Source: Treponema saccharophilum DSM 2985 (GTDB lineage: Bacteria > Spirochaetota > Spirochaetia > Treponematales > Treponemataceae). From it: DNA of 64,000 bases. The stretch spans positions 1-64,000 of the forward strand of contig NZ_AGRW01000048.1 of the NCBI RefSeq assembly GCF_000255555.1, written 5' to 3'. Below the pieces are notes generated by a model. It saw nothing but the letters and a program-made list of their open reading frames with translations. It was not told the DNA's origin and did no database searches. The translations under genes were made by a program, and so were the position numbers. Shown in pieces: positions 17,461 to 23,729 of the stretch; within the stretch, counting starts at the first letter, position 1; each line of letters opens with the position of its first letter.

Positions 17461-18054
17461 CTAGTTTTTTGCCTCGACCTTGATAATCCTGAATCCGTTT
17501 CCGTAGAGGTAGTACGTTCCCTTCGGCGCGTTTTTGTATGTTATCGGCGCCGTCGAGTCCTGGCTCAGCCCGTCGATTCCGAGAATCTTTTCCGGATTTC
17601 CATCAGCGCCGAGCTTCACGAGGACGGCGCAGCGCTCTTTTCCCGCCGAGCCGTTGCCCGCGAGCGTGAACGTTATGTCCGCGGCATCGTCGATGGTGAT
17701 TGAATATTCGGCTTTCCTGTCGCCCGGTTTCGTTATGAGGGAATCAAGCGTCGAGGAGGATTTTGTTCCGTGGTAGAGCGCCGTGTACGATTCCTTCTTG
17801 AATTTCACCGAACCCTTTTCGAGCTGGAATTTCGCGCCCTTTGAGCCTGCGACGGCATCGAGAGCGATGGGCTTCTTGAAGTTGAATTCGTCCGTCCCGA
17901 TTTTCGATTTCGGAATCGATTTCCATTCCCATGTCGCGCTGACGCTTCCCGCTTTTTCGGGAGAAGCGCCTCCGTCAGCCACCGACTGCGCGAACGCGAG
18001 CGCTCCCATCACAAGCGCGGCAGAAATCGCGATTACTCTTTTCAACATTTTCAT
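17461..18054 (-). CDS. Exported protein of unknown function
   Basis: I do not recognise a family. The 197-residue product starts with a clear signal peptide (basic MKMLKR, hydrophobic core, cleavage near ALAFAQ, residue ~23), so it is exported. The mature part is rich in Ser/Thr/Gly/Lys with alternating beta-strand character (ATWEWKSIP, YSITIDDAADITFTLAG, APKGTYYLYGNGFRIIKVEAK). This resembles a small beta-sandwich of the kind found as an accessory module on secreted carbohydrate enzymes; that likeness is an inference only. An AGGAGG Shine-Dalgarno is present. Single gene, flanked by a terminator and by the divergent AraC-type gene. Confidence 0.7.
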   Translation of the reverse strand: MKMLKRVIAISAALVMGALAFAQSVADGGASPEKAGSVSATWEWKSIPKSKIGTDEFNFKKPIALDAVAGSKGAKFQLEKGSVKFKKESYTALYHGTKSSSTLDSLITKPGDRKAEYSITIDDAADITFTLAGNGSAGKERCAVLVKLGADGNPEKILGIDGLSQDSTAPITYKNAPKGTYYLYGNGFRIIKVEAKN

Positions 18055-18284
18055 TTCCTCCTGATTTGAATGATAAGTAAATTATAGGGGCGCCCCCTTT
18101 GAAAAAAACGCTGTCGTTTAAAACAATAGAGCCATATTCCGCGGATGCGCGTTTTTTCTGTTTTCTTCTATAAATAATAGCCCTGTTTTTTCCGCTCCGG
18201 ACGGACAAAACTGCGCACAAAATGACAGGACTGTTTTTTGCCCGGCATGTAGAATCGAATCGTCAGGGAAAAGGAGGCAGCAGA

Positions 18285-19181
18285 ATGGAATGGCTTGCAT
18301 GTATTCGGAAATCAATCGATTTTATGGAGCAGCATCTTACGGACGACATAACGGCCGAGGATGTCGCCCGAGAAGTCGCCTCGTCGTCGTTCTTCCTTCA
18401 GCGCGGGTTCTCGCTGATGACGGGATACACAATCGGCGAGTATATCCGGAACAGGCGCCTTTATCTTGCGTCGCGCGACTTGGCGGAAAGCGGTGACAAG
18501 ATAATCGACATAGCCTTCCGCTACTGTTACGAGACGCCCGAAAGTTTCGCGAAGGCGTTCTCACGCTTCCACGGTTTCAGCCCGTCGCAGGTGAGGGGCG
18601 GCGCGAAAGGAAAATCGTTCCTTCCACTGACGATAACAATTTCTGTTCAGGGAGGCGCTTTTATGGATTACAAAATTGCGCAAAAATTCGGGTTTCGGGT
18701 CATTGGGTTCCAGAAAATCTTTTCGGCGGATACTGCCTACGATGAAATTCCGAAATTCTGGGACGAGGTCCGCGAAAAATACGCGTCCTCCGTCTGTGCC
18801 GGAAACGAGCCGCAGAATCCGTACGAGAAGGCAGTCGCGGAGAACTGCATCGGCGAGTATGGAATCTGCATCGACGATTTGGATTCGGGGCGGTTCCGCT
18901 ATCTTATCGCGGGGAAATACGCAGGCGGGGACGTTCCCGACGGAATGGTCGTCTACGATTTTCCCCAAGGCGATTGGGCTGTGTTCGACTGCATCGGCGC
19001 GATTCCCGAATCCCTCCAGTCGATGAACACGCGGATTTTCAAGGAATGGCTCCCCGGAAACCCCGACTACGAGCTCTGCGGGAATTCCAATGTCGAATGG
19101 TACGATTCCACCGGAAAAACTTCCGACCCTGACTACCGCAGCGCAATATGGATTCCCGTCCGCCGCAAAAGCAAGGAGTGA
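18285..19181 (+). CDS. AraC-family regulator with GyrI-like effector domain
   Basis: DNA-binding regulator, 298 residues. N-terminal AraC double HTH (residues ~8-105: DDITAEDVAREVASSSFFLQR region, GYTIGEYIRNRR, IIDIAFRYCYETPESFAKAF, GFSPSQVR). The C-terminal half (~125-298) is a GyrI-like/integron-associated effector-binding domain, with FRVIGFQK, IPKFWDEV, YDFPQGDWAVFDC and IWIPVRRK. Such proteins usually respond to small lipophilic or drug-like ligands. ATG 18285 is chosen: AAGGAGG lies 8-9 bases before it, while the open frame's earlier ATG (18222) has no signal. Target genes are not evident from the context. Confidence 0.88.
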   Translation: MEWLACIRKSIDFMEQHLTDDITAEDVAREVASSSFFLQRGFSLMTGYTIGEYIRNRRLYLASRDLAESGDKIIDIAFRYCYETPESFAKAFSRFHGFSPSQVRGGAKGKSFLPLTITISVQGGAFMDYKIAQKFGFRVIGFQKIFSADTAYDEIPKFWDEVREKYASSVCAGNEPQNPYEKAVAENCIGEYGICIDDLDSGRFRYLIAGKYAGGDVPDGMVVYDFPQGDWAVFDCIGAIPESLQSMNTRIFKEWLPGNPDYELCGNSNVEWYDSTGKTSDPDYRSAIWIPVRRKSKE

Positions 19182-19334
19182 CGTAATCTGTTTCCCTGCG
19201 ACGAACCTCCGCGGGAAAAGCTCGACTTCTTTGGCCTGACGGTAGAAACAATCATCAGGATTGATTGAGGGCAGAACAGGAGAAGCGTCGTCATCGTTTT
19301 GAACAGCCCGCTCCTGTTCGTTTTATGCGTAAAC

Positions 19335-19361
19335 GGCAAAATTCTCAATGAGAATTTTGCC
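19335..19361. repeat. Perfect palindrome GGCAAAATTCTCA...
   Basis: Thirteen-base arms (GGCAAAATTCTCA and TGAGAATTTTGCC) around a single base, in the gene-poor stretch 19182-19755. A minus-strand open frame passes through it but has no start signal. Looks like a dispersed palindromic element. Confidence 0.6.
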
Positions 19362-19440
19362 ATGAAATATGTGATGTTCCCGCCTTCTGAATAATTGACC
19401 AAACAGGCCCTTTTTTATAGATTTTCCGACGAAAGGTTTT

Positions 19441-19575
19441 GGCGAGTCGCCGCATTGTAATTCTGACTGCGTGGGCTGTAGCTTCTAGTGAACGCTGTCG
19501 GGTCAGTCCCATCTGGTTTTTGCGAGTCGCTGCCATGTAATTCCAACCGCGTCAACTGTCGGGTTGGTTCCTTTC
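19441..19575. repeat. Two imperfect copies of a structured segment
   Basis: Units at about 19441-19510 and 19511-19575 both start with GCGAGTCGC and keep TGTAATTC and CTGTCGGGT. The inner arms differ in a matched way: CTGAC/GTCAG in the first, CCAACC/GGTTGG in the second. This suggests a conserved RNA or DNA stem. Function unknown. Confidence 0.45.
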
Positions 19576-19755
19576 TTTCAGCATTTTCATCGATTGCGCT
19601 GACGAGAACAAAAAAAGCGCGCCTCAAATCAGCAGAAAAAAAATCCGAAAATAAAAACGCACAGTCATAGGAAAATTTCCGAAGGAATTGGCGGTTGCTC
19701 TTCAAACTCTACTGTCATCGAAAGATGGCGGAATCCGAATTTGAGGAGGTCTGCA

Positions 19756-19845
19756 ATGGATTTGATGCTTTGCATTGCGGTCGTGAGTTGTCTTGCGTCC
19801 GTCGTAAGCGCAATTGTTGCAGTACTCTCTTACCTCAAAAAGTAA
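19756..19845 (+). CDS. Small hydrophobic peptide, putative type I toxin (module D)
   Basis: Encodes 29 residues: MDLMLCIAVV start, a continuous hydrophobic helix and a basic LKK tail, like small holin-like or TxpA-type membrane toxins. A strong GAGGAGG Shine-Dalgarno lies 7 bases before the ATG. The leader contains a hairpin (AGGAAAATTTCC at ~19669) and CGGTTGCTCTTC (19692-19703), which is complementary, with one mismatch, to GAAGACCAACCG downstream of the gene (19904-19915). A convergent short RNA is predicted on the other strand. The RNA scaffold is the same as in modules A-C, but this peptide is unrelated in sequence and the module is inverted. Membrane toxicity is inferred, not shown. Confidence 0.6.
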   Translation: MDLMLCIAVVSCLASVVSAIVAVLSYLKK

Positions 19846-19850
19846 AGGGT

Positions 19851-19958
19851 AAAAAAAGAACCGCCTAAGTCTTCCGAACTTGGCGGTTTCTAACCAATAA
19901 TACGAAGACCAACCGTAGTTCTGGGGGAACGTTGGAGCGTTCCCGTGGCTGTGCTTCT
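19851..19958 (-). ncRNA. Predicted antisense RNA of module D
   Basis: Convergent to the 29-residue peptide gene. On the minus strand a TATATT hexamer lies at 19970-19965, in the position of the TAAAAT of the other modules, but the -35 is poor. The RNA would hold a hairpin with GGGAACG/CGTTCCC arms inside a GAAG...CTTC clamp. It would end at a stem (AACCGCCAAGT with ACTTAGGCGGTT) plus seven T near 19851. Length about 108 bases. Predicted from sequence only. Confidence 0.5.
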
Positions 19959-20189
19959 TTTCTAAATATATCGGACTTTCCCACAAAAATCCACAGCTTT
20001 TGAAAAGCGCGCATGAATCGGAACGCCAGGTTGTCTTACTTTCTTCCTTCACATATCAGTGTTTTTCCCCGATTGCGTTGGCATCAGGCGTTTGCTGCCT
20101 TGACTTCAACAATATCGTTGATGATTGTCTGGATGAGTGCGATTTGCAGTTCTGATAGACCGCAGGTGTTCAACGCATGCGCGCGAGAT

Positions 20190-20218
20190 TTGACAAAGGG
20201 CAGGCGGCGGACTAAAAT
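20190..20218 (+). promoter_or_regulatory. Consensus promoter of antisense RNA A
   Basis: TTGACA (20190-20195), 17 bases, TAAAAT (20213-20218): -35 perfect and -10 five of six. The same promoter stands at 20766-20794 (B) and 21375-21403 (C). Confidence 0.85.
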
Positions 20219-20224
20219 AAAAAA

Positions 20225-20320
20225 AGAAGCGCAACCAAGAACACGGTTGGTCTTCGTCCTAAATTGCAATGTCCTTTACGGATACCGCCGCTTAGTGGTC
20301 AGACTAGGCGGCTATTTTTT
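20225..20320 (+). ncRNA. Predicted antisense RNA A
   Basis: About 96 bases. It starts about 7 bases after the consensus -10 and ends at the terminator GCCGCTTAGT/ACTAGGCGGC with TATTTTTT. Between them is a hairpin with GAAG...CTTC and CAACC/GGTTG arms around an 8-base loop. It converges on peptide A and would pair with the 3' region of the peptide mRNA, as RatA does with txpA. Confidence 0.7.
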
Positions 20321-20353
20321 GCTCTCACGCTATGTTTGCGAAAAGAGGCGCGT

Positions 20354-20425
20354 TTACCAAGCGGGATAACCGAGCAGAAAAAGCGCGATTATCGCCAAAA
20401 TCATGATGATTTCTTTTCTTGTCAC
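20354..20425 (-). CDS. Small hydrophobic peptide, putative type I toxin (module A)
   Basis: GTG start with an AGGGGGA Shine-Dalgarno five bases upstream; 23 residues. A basic N-terminus (TRKE) leads into one hydrophobic helix that ends LLGYPAW. The leader carries a hairpin (GGGACT/AGTCCC) and CGGTTGGTCTTT (20495-20484), which pairs with GAAGACCAACCG of its own 3' region (20255-20244). This is typical of type I toxin mRNAs that fold end to end. Orthology to a named toxin family is not evident; the shared GY(P/Q)AW ending of copies A-C defines the group. Confidence 0.65.
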   Translation of the reverse strand: MTRKEIIMILAIIALFLLGYPAW

Positions 20426-20800
20426 GCACGTCCCCCTAGCTAAAGTTTTTGACTTCGCCGTACGACAAAGTCACTGGAGCCAGAAAGACCAACCGCCATT
20501 CTTGTCGGGACTCGCGAGAGTCCCTATGGTCGCGCAGTTTCTTGATGAAACTGGTTAGATTATCGGTGGATTTGAATGAGGGATTGAGGGAGAACGCTGC
20601 CAAGAGCCGTGTGTGTCCTAGGCGGTGCAATTCTTGCGCATGTGTGGGATTTTTTTATGATTATGCGTTTGCTGCCTTGACTTCAACAATGTCGTTGATG
20701 ATTTCTGTATGTGTGCGATTTGTAGTTCTGATAGACCGCAGGTGTTCAACGCATGCGCGCGAAATTTGACAAAGGGCAGGCGGCGGACTAAAATAAAAAA

Positions 20801-20903
20801 AGAAGCGCAACCACGGAAATGCGTCAACATTTCCAAATGCTACGGTTGGTCTTCACTTTTTGGTAAAAGCCGCCAAGTTGAGAGACTTAGGCGGTTATTT
20901 TTT
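20801..20903 (+). ncRNA. Predicted antisense RNA B
   Basis: Promoter TTGACA (20766-20771)-17-TAAAAT (20789-20794). Terminator GCCGCCAAGT/ACTTAGGCGG plus TTATTTTTT, ending at about 20903. The central hairpin is larger than in A, with an added GGAAATG/CATTTCC stem and CGTCAA loop inside the same CAACC/GGTTG clamp. This loop difference could give each antisense RNA its own specificity. Confidence 0.7.
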
Positions 20904-20934
20904 ACTCTCTGGACTTTTCAGCGAGAGAGCGCAA

Positions 20935-21003
20935 TCACCAAGCGGGATAGCCTGCCAAGAAGAAGCAGGCTATCGCCAAAACCAAAATGATTTTCGCTGT
21001 CAT
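20935..21003 (-). CDS. Small hydrophobic peptide, putative type I toxin (module B)
   Basis: ATG start seven bases after GGAGGG; 22 residues beginning MTAKIILVLA and ending FLAGYPAW, one membrane helix. The leader has a GGGGCT/AGTCCC hairpin and CGGTTGCTCTTC (21068-21057), which matches the 3' segment (20854-20843) with one mismatch. Same group as peptides A and C. Confidence 0.65.
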   Translation of the reverse strand: MTAKIILVLAIACFFLAGYPAW

Positions 21004-21409
21004 TGCACGCCCTCCAAAACTTTATTCCGCACGTTTCACAACGTTCGGTAGAGATTGAAGAGCAACCGCCAACACCTTCGGGACTCGCGAGAGCCCCTAT
21101 GGTCGCGCAGTTTCTTGTGGAAACTGGTTAGATTATCGGTGGATTTGAATGTGCGATTGAGGGAGAACGCTGCCAAGAGCCGAGTGTGTCCTAGGCGTTG
21201 CTAATTGGCGGCAGCCGTCGCCAAGAATTGCGGTGCAATTCTTGCGCATGTGTGGGATTTTTCTATGATTATGCGTTTGCTGCCTTGACTTCAACAATGT
21301 CGTTGATGATTGTCTGTATGTGTGCGATTTGTAGTTCTGATAGACCGCAGGTGTTCAACGCATGCGCGCGAAATTTGACAAAGGGCAGACGACGGACTAA
21401 AATAAAAAA

Positions 21410-21504
21410 GAAGCACGACCAAAATTACGGTTAGCCTTCATACGTCAGTTTAATACCCTTTCGGGTACGCCGCTTAGTGGTCAGACTAGGCGGCTATTTT
21501 TTTT
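21410..21504 (+). ncRNA. Predicted antisense RNA C
   Basis: Promoter TTGACA (21375-21380)-17-TAAAAT (21398-21403). Terminator GCCGCTTAGT/ACTAGGCGGC plus an eight-T run, ending near 21504. Hairpin arms are GACC/GGTT with an AAAATTAC loop. Length about 95 bases. Confidence 0.7.
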
Positions 21505-21537
21505 GCTCTTTCACACTTTAGGTGAGAAGAGGTTGGT

Positions 21538-21606
21538 TTACCAAGCCTGATAACCGAGTAGCATAAGCACCACGATTATCACGAAAATCATGAAGATTTT
21601 GGTCAC
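21538..21606 (-). CDS. Small hydrophobic peptide, putative type I toxin (module C)
   Basis: GTG start with GGGAGGG six bases upstream; 22 residues beginning MTKIFMIFVI and ending LLGYQAW. The leader segment CGGTTAGCCTT (21680-21670) pairs perfectly with AAGGCTAACCG downstream (21438-21428). Both sides differ from module A by matched changes, so the pairing is conserved rather than the sequence. Confidence 0.65.
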   Translation of the reverse strand: MTKIFMIFVIIVVLMLLGYQAW

Positions 21607-21880
21607 CGCACACCCTCCCAGCTGTTTTTCTGGCTTTCACCATACGGCTACTCGCCACTAGAGCCAGAAAGGCTAACCGCCAACTTTTCAAGACTCGAAA
21701 AAGTCCCTATTGGTCGCGCCGTTTTAGATTATCGGTGGATTTCAGACAATTGTGAACACGCCTCGGCGGGGACAAAAAATTGCGCCCATGTTGCCGCGCC
21801 CCCATGCTGCATTTTCACTTCTTCCACAATGAAATTTCAGAAACAAGAATTGTTATCAAGATGATTGATTGAAGTTGTTT

Positions 21881-22159
21881 TTACAGGCGAGCCAAAATCG
21901 TATCGAAATATGTTTTCAGGGAATCTTTGAGTTCTACTTTGCTTCTTGAGGAATCACGGATAAAAAGGTCGGCGGGATTCACTTTCAACGCCTCCGCGAT
22001 TTTTATCATCATGTCAAAAGACGGCTTTGCCTTTCCCGATTCAATTCCTCCAATCGTACCGTTGCCGCAATCGCAGAGCATGGCCAAATCAAGTTGGGAT
22101 ATGCGCCTTTGCTCACGGTAATATTTCACATTCATTCTGAAATCATCCAAATAACTCAT
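21881..22159 (-). CDS. XRE-family transcriptional regulator
   Basis: Small Cro/CI-type repressor, 92 residues. The helix-turn-helix covers residues ~8-66, with RRISQLDLAMLCDCGNGTIGGIE as the HTH, followed by SGKAKPSFDMMIKIAEALKVNPADLF. The C-terminal tail may dimerise. It is divergent from the zinc-ribbon operon. The 130 bases between hold a promoter and several TTCGAGAA elements, so it probably controls both directions. A TAAAGT hexamer lies 6 bases before its ATG; only a weak GAGAG could serve as Shine-Dalgarno. Confidence 0.85.
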   Translation of the reverse strand: MSYLDDFRMNVKYYREQRRISQLDLAMLCDCGNGTIGGIESGKAKPSFDMMIKIAEALKVNPADLFIRDSSRSKVELKDSLKTYFDTILARL

Positions 22160-22172
22160 TCTCTCACTTTAT

Positions 22173-22268
22173 TCGAGAAAAGGGGAAAAAATTTCAGTTG
22201 ACTTCGAGAATAAACGGCTGTACACTCGACAATATCGAGAAAAGAAAAAAACATCTCGCTTCTCGAAA
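22173..22268. promoter_or_regulatory. Promoter and TTCGAGAA operator array
   Basis: The plus-strand promoter is TTGACT (22199-22204)-17-TACACT (22222-22227). TTCGAGAA occurs at 22173 and 22204, ATCGAGAA at 22235, and the inverse TTCTCGAA at 22261. The first three are exactly 31 bases apart, about three helical turns. CTCGA/TCGAG also forms a dyad just after the -10. A likely cooperative site for the divergent XRE repressor. Confidence 0.65.
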
Positions 22269-22292
22269 ATTTTGTTAAACAAGGAGTGTTTT

Positions 22293-22499
22293 ATGGCAAA
22301 AGGATTGCAATGTCCGAACTGCAAGAAATTTACGGTTTATAAAGAGGGGCATGGTATGCTATGTAGCAACTGCGATTGGGTAGCGCTAGAACCAGACTGG
22401 GATAGTGAAAAAATCGGTAAAGGAAAAAAGTGTCCAAAATGCAAAACATGGACAATCTATAACGGAACTTGCACCAGTTGCGGCCTTACTGAAGCTTAA
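22293..22499 (+). CDS. Small zinc-ribbon protein
   Basis: 68 residues with four paired-Cys motifs: CPNC, CSNC, CPKC and CTSC. These make two zinc ribbons (about residues 7-28 and 46-63). Function unknown; such proteins often bind nucleic acid or proteins. ATG 22293 is chosen because AAGGAG lies seven bases upstream; an earlier TTG seven codons upstream has no signal. First gene behind the XRE-controlled promoter. The gene is AT-rich compared with the chromosome. Confidence 0.7.
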   Translation: MAKGLQCPNCKKFTVYKEGHGMLCSNCDWVALEPDWDSEKIGKGKKCPKCKTWTIYNGTCTSCGLTEA

Positions 22500-22523
22500 A
22501 TTAATACAATAGAGGATTTTATC

Positions 22524-22871
22524 ATGAAAACATTGAAAAATATAAAGCCGTCGTATGCATTGAATCTTGGAACAGGCTTGTTTATGGCAGGCGGTTACTG
22601 TTGTAAATGTGGTGAGAACAGTGTAATTTTCAATTATGATACAGGTCGCTACAAATGCGAAAACTGTGGTTGGACAGACGGAAAATCATATTATCCATCT
22701 GATGGAGGTGATAATAAAGAAGAGCCTATAGACGATGATGATATCATTTGGCCTTATCGCTTCAGATGTTACTATTGCGGCATGATTGCAAAAGGAGATG
22801 AGACTGGAGATGTTTTTGTAAAAATAAAATGCCCAAAGTCAAAATCTGGTCATTATTGGGAAATGCTATAA
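22524..22871 (+). CDS. Zinc-ribbon protein of unknown function
   Basis: 115 residues, with CCKC, CENC and CYYC pairs and a lone Cys (KCPKS), plus an acidic middle (EEPIDDDD). The first two pairs (about residues 27-50) form one zinc ribbon, the later ones possibly a second. No family recognised. It follows the previous zinc-ribbon gene by 24 bases with a GAGG Shine-Dalgarno, so one operon. Confidence 0.65.
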   Translation: MKTLKNIKPSYALNLGTGLFMAGGYCCKCGENSVIFNYDTGRYKCENCGWTDGKSYYPSDGGDNKEEPIDDDDIIWPYRFRCYYCGMIAKGDETGDVFVKIKCPKSKSGHYWEML

Positions 22872-22933
22872 ACAAAGAAGTATGTACCGCCTATGGCGAA
22901 ATTTAGAACGATTCTTACAATAAGAGGTGAACT

Positions 22934-23131
22934 ATGAATTACATCATCATTGAAAAGGCCGATGGAAAATGGGATGTCAGAAAGAAAGGCTCTATGACTG
23001 ATTCTGCATCGAATCTACCAAGCAAGCAGGCTGCACTAGCAACTGCAAAAGGTTTTATAGGCAGCAATCAAGGTCATATCTGGATAAAATCGTGGAACGG
23101 ATTTGAAGAAGTCATCAGTGTCAATTGTTGA
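22934..23131 (+). CDS. DUF2188-like small protein
   Basis: 65 residues. The pattern of an N-terminal strand, DGKWDVRKKGS, a SNLPSKQAALATAKGF helix, then a polar strand resembles DUF2188, a small alpha/beta family of unknown function. An AGAGGTG Shine-Dalgarno precedes the ATG. Third gene of the zinc-ribbon operon, ended by the terminator just after it. The stop codon lies inside a CAATTGT/ACAATTG palindrome. Confidence 0.55.
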   Translation: MNYIIIEKADGKWDVRKKGSMTDSASNLPSKQAALATAKGFIGSNQGHIWIKSWNGFEEVISVNC

Positions 23132-23152
23132 CAATTGTTATTAGTTCCACAC

Positions 23153-23190
23153 AGCAGGACATTTCCTCTCGATTTGTCCTGCTTTTTCTT
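23153..23190 (+). terminator. Terminator of the zinc-ribbon operon
   Basis: AGCAGGACA (23153-23161) pairs with TGTCCTGCT (23175-23183), followed by a T-rich tract. Confidence 0.8.
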
Positions 23191-23201
23191 TTTACCCTCA
23201 T

Positions 23202-23232
23202 GCCCGACCACCACGTCCACATTACCGAGAAA
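23202..23232 (+). repeat. Fragment duplicating the start of the 23726 gene
   Basis: ATGCCCGACCACCACGTCC and the bases that follow nearly match the first ~25 bases of the amidohydrolase gene at 23726. The match stops after about eight codons. It looks like a leftover from a duplication or insertion between the two sites. Confidence 0.6.
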
Positions 23233-23284
23233 AATTGCTTGAAACATTTCTGTTTTTTGCTATTCTCTGAAATAGAAATTGAAC

Positions 23285-23346
23285 AGACTTGTAATGAAAA
23301 AGCCTCCCAACATGAGGGAAGTGCCAAGATTACAAGTCTTTTTTTT
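23285..23346 (+). terminator. Long hairpin plus T-run just before the higA relic
   Basis: AGACTTGTAAT (23285-23295) pairs perfectly with ATTACAAGTCT (23319-23329), with a small CCTC/GAGG hairpin inside, followed by eight T. The Shine-Dalgarno of the next gene starts right after the T-run. It could be a terminator, an attenuator, or the end of a short RNA. Confidence 0.65.
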
Positions 23347-23357
23347 GAGGAAATCTA

Positions 23358-23729
23358 ATGGCTTACGACAGACTCATAAAGACAAAAGAAGACTACGACA
23401 TCGCCATGAAAAGAATCGACGAGCTTTTCGATGCCGAAGAGGGAACACCTGAATGCGACGAGCTTGAGCTTCTTGTGGCTCTCGTCGAGCTGTATGAGAA
23501 GGAAAACTTTCCCATCAAGTCCCCAGACCCTGTGGAGGCGATAAAATTCCGCATGGAACAGGAGAATCTCACGAACGAGGACATGGTTTAGTATTTTGGG
23601 AGCAAATCCCGCATTTCTGAAATCTTCTCGCACAAAAGAAAGTTGAGCATATCGATGATACGGAAACTTGTTTCAGGGCTCCGCATTCCAGCAGAAGTCC
23701 TTTTGGGAATCAGCCCGGCTAGAACATGA
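23358..23729 (+). pseudogene. HigA-type antitoxin gene interrupted by an in-frame amber codon
   Basis: The first 77 codons match the N-terminal region of HigA-like antitoxins (MKRIDELFDAEEGTPECDE, PIKSPDPVEAIKFRMEQ). A TAG at 23589 follows DMV. The same frame then continues for 45 codons with the rest of the HTH domain (YFGSKSRISEIFSHKRKLS, IRKLVSGLRIPAEVLLG) to TGA 23727. A single CAG-to-TAG change would explain it, so this is a recent nonsense allele or a readthrough site. No HigB toxin gene lies upstream. The final TGA overlaps the next ATG (ATGA), as in a real operon. Confidence 0.8.

Larger units (their letters stand above)
20090..21790. repeat. Three tandem copies of a ~600 bp toxin/antisense module
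   Basis: Copies begin near 20090, 20660 and 21266. Each has the same order: a TTTGCTGCCTTGACTTCAAC segment, a block with GATAGACCGCAGGTGTTCAA, the TTGACA/TAAAAT promoter of a short plus-strand RNA, its terminator, a minus-strand peptide gene, and that gene's leader. The third copy lacks some leader sequence. A conserved minus-strand reading frame left of each promoter is frameshifted in the middle copy, so I do not call it a gene. Boundaries are approximate. Confidence 0.8.

Noticed and set aside
20084-20269. Minus-strand frame ending ...SELQIALIQTIINDIVEVKAANA repeated in modules
   Set aside because: Looks protein-like in copies A and C, but copy B has a one-base deletion that breaks it and no start site is visible. 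It may be a decayed gene piece.
20013-20369. Plus-strand reading frames of 78-118 codons through the three modules
   Set aside because: They run across the consensus antisense promoter and terminator, differ between copies by frameshifts and have no Shine-Dalgarno. The short RNAs and minus-strand peptides explain the conservation better.
23121-23327. Minus-strand 68-codon frame
   Set aside because: Overlaps the terminator and the duplicated amidohydrolase fragment; no Shine-Dalgarno and no homology.
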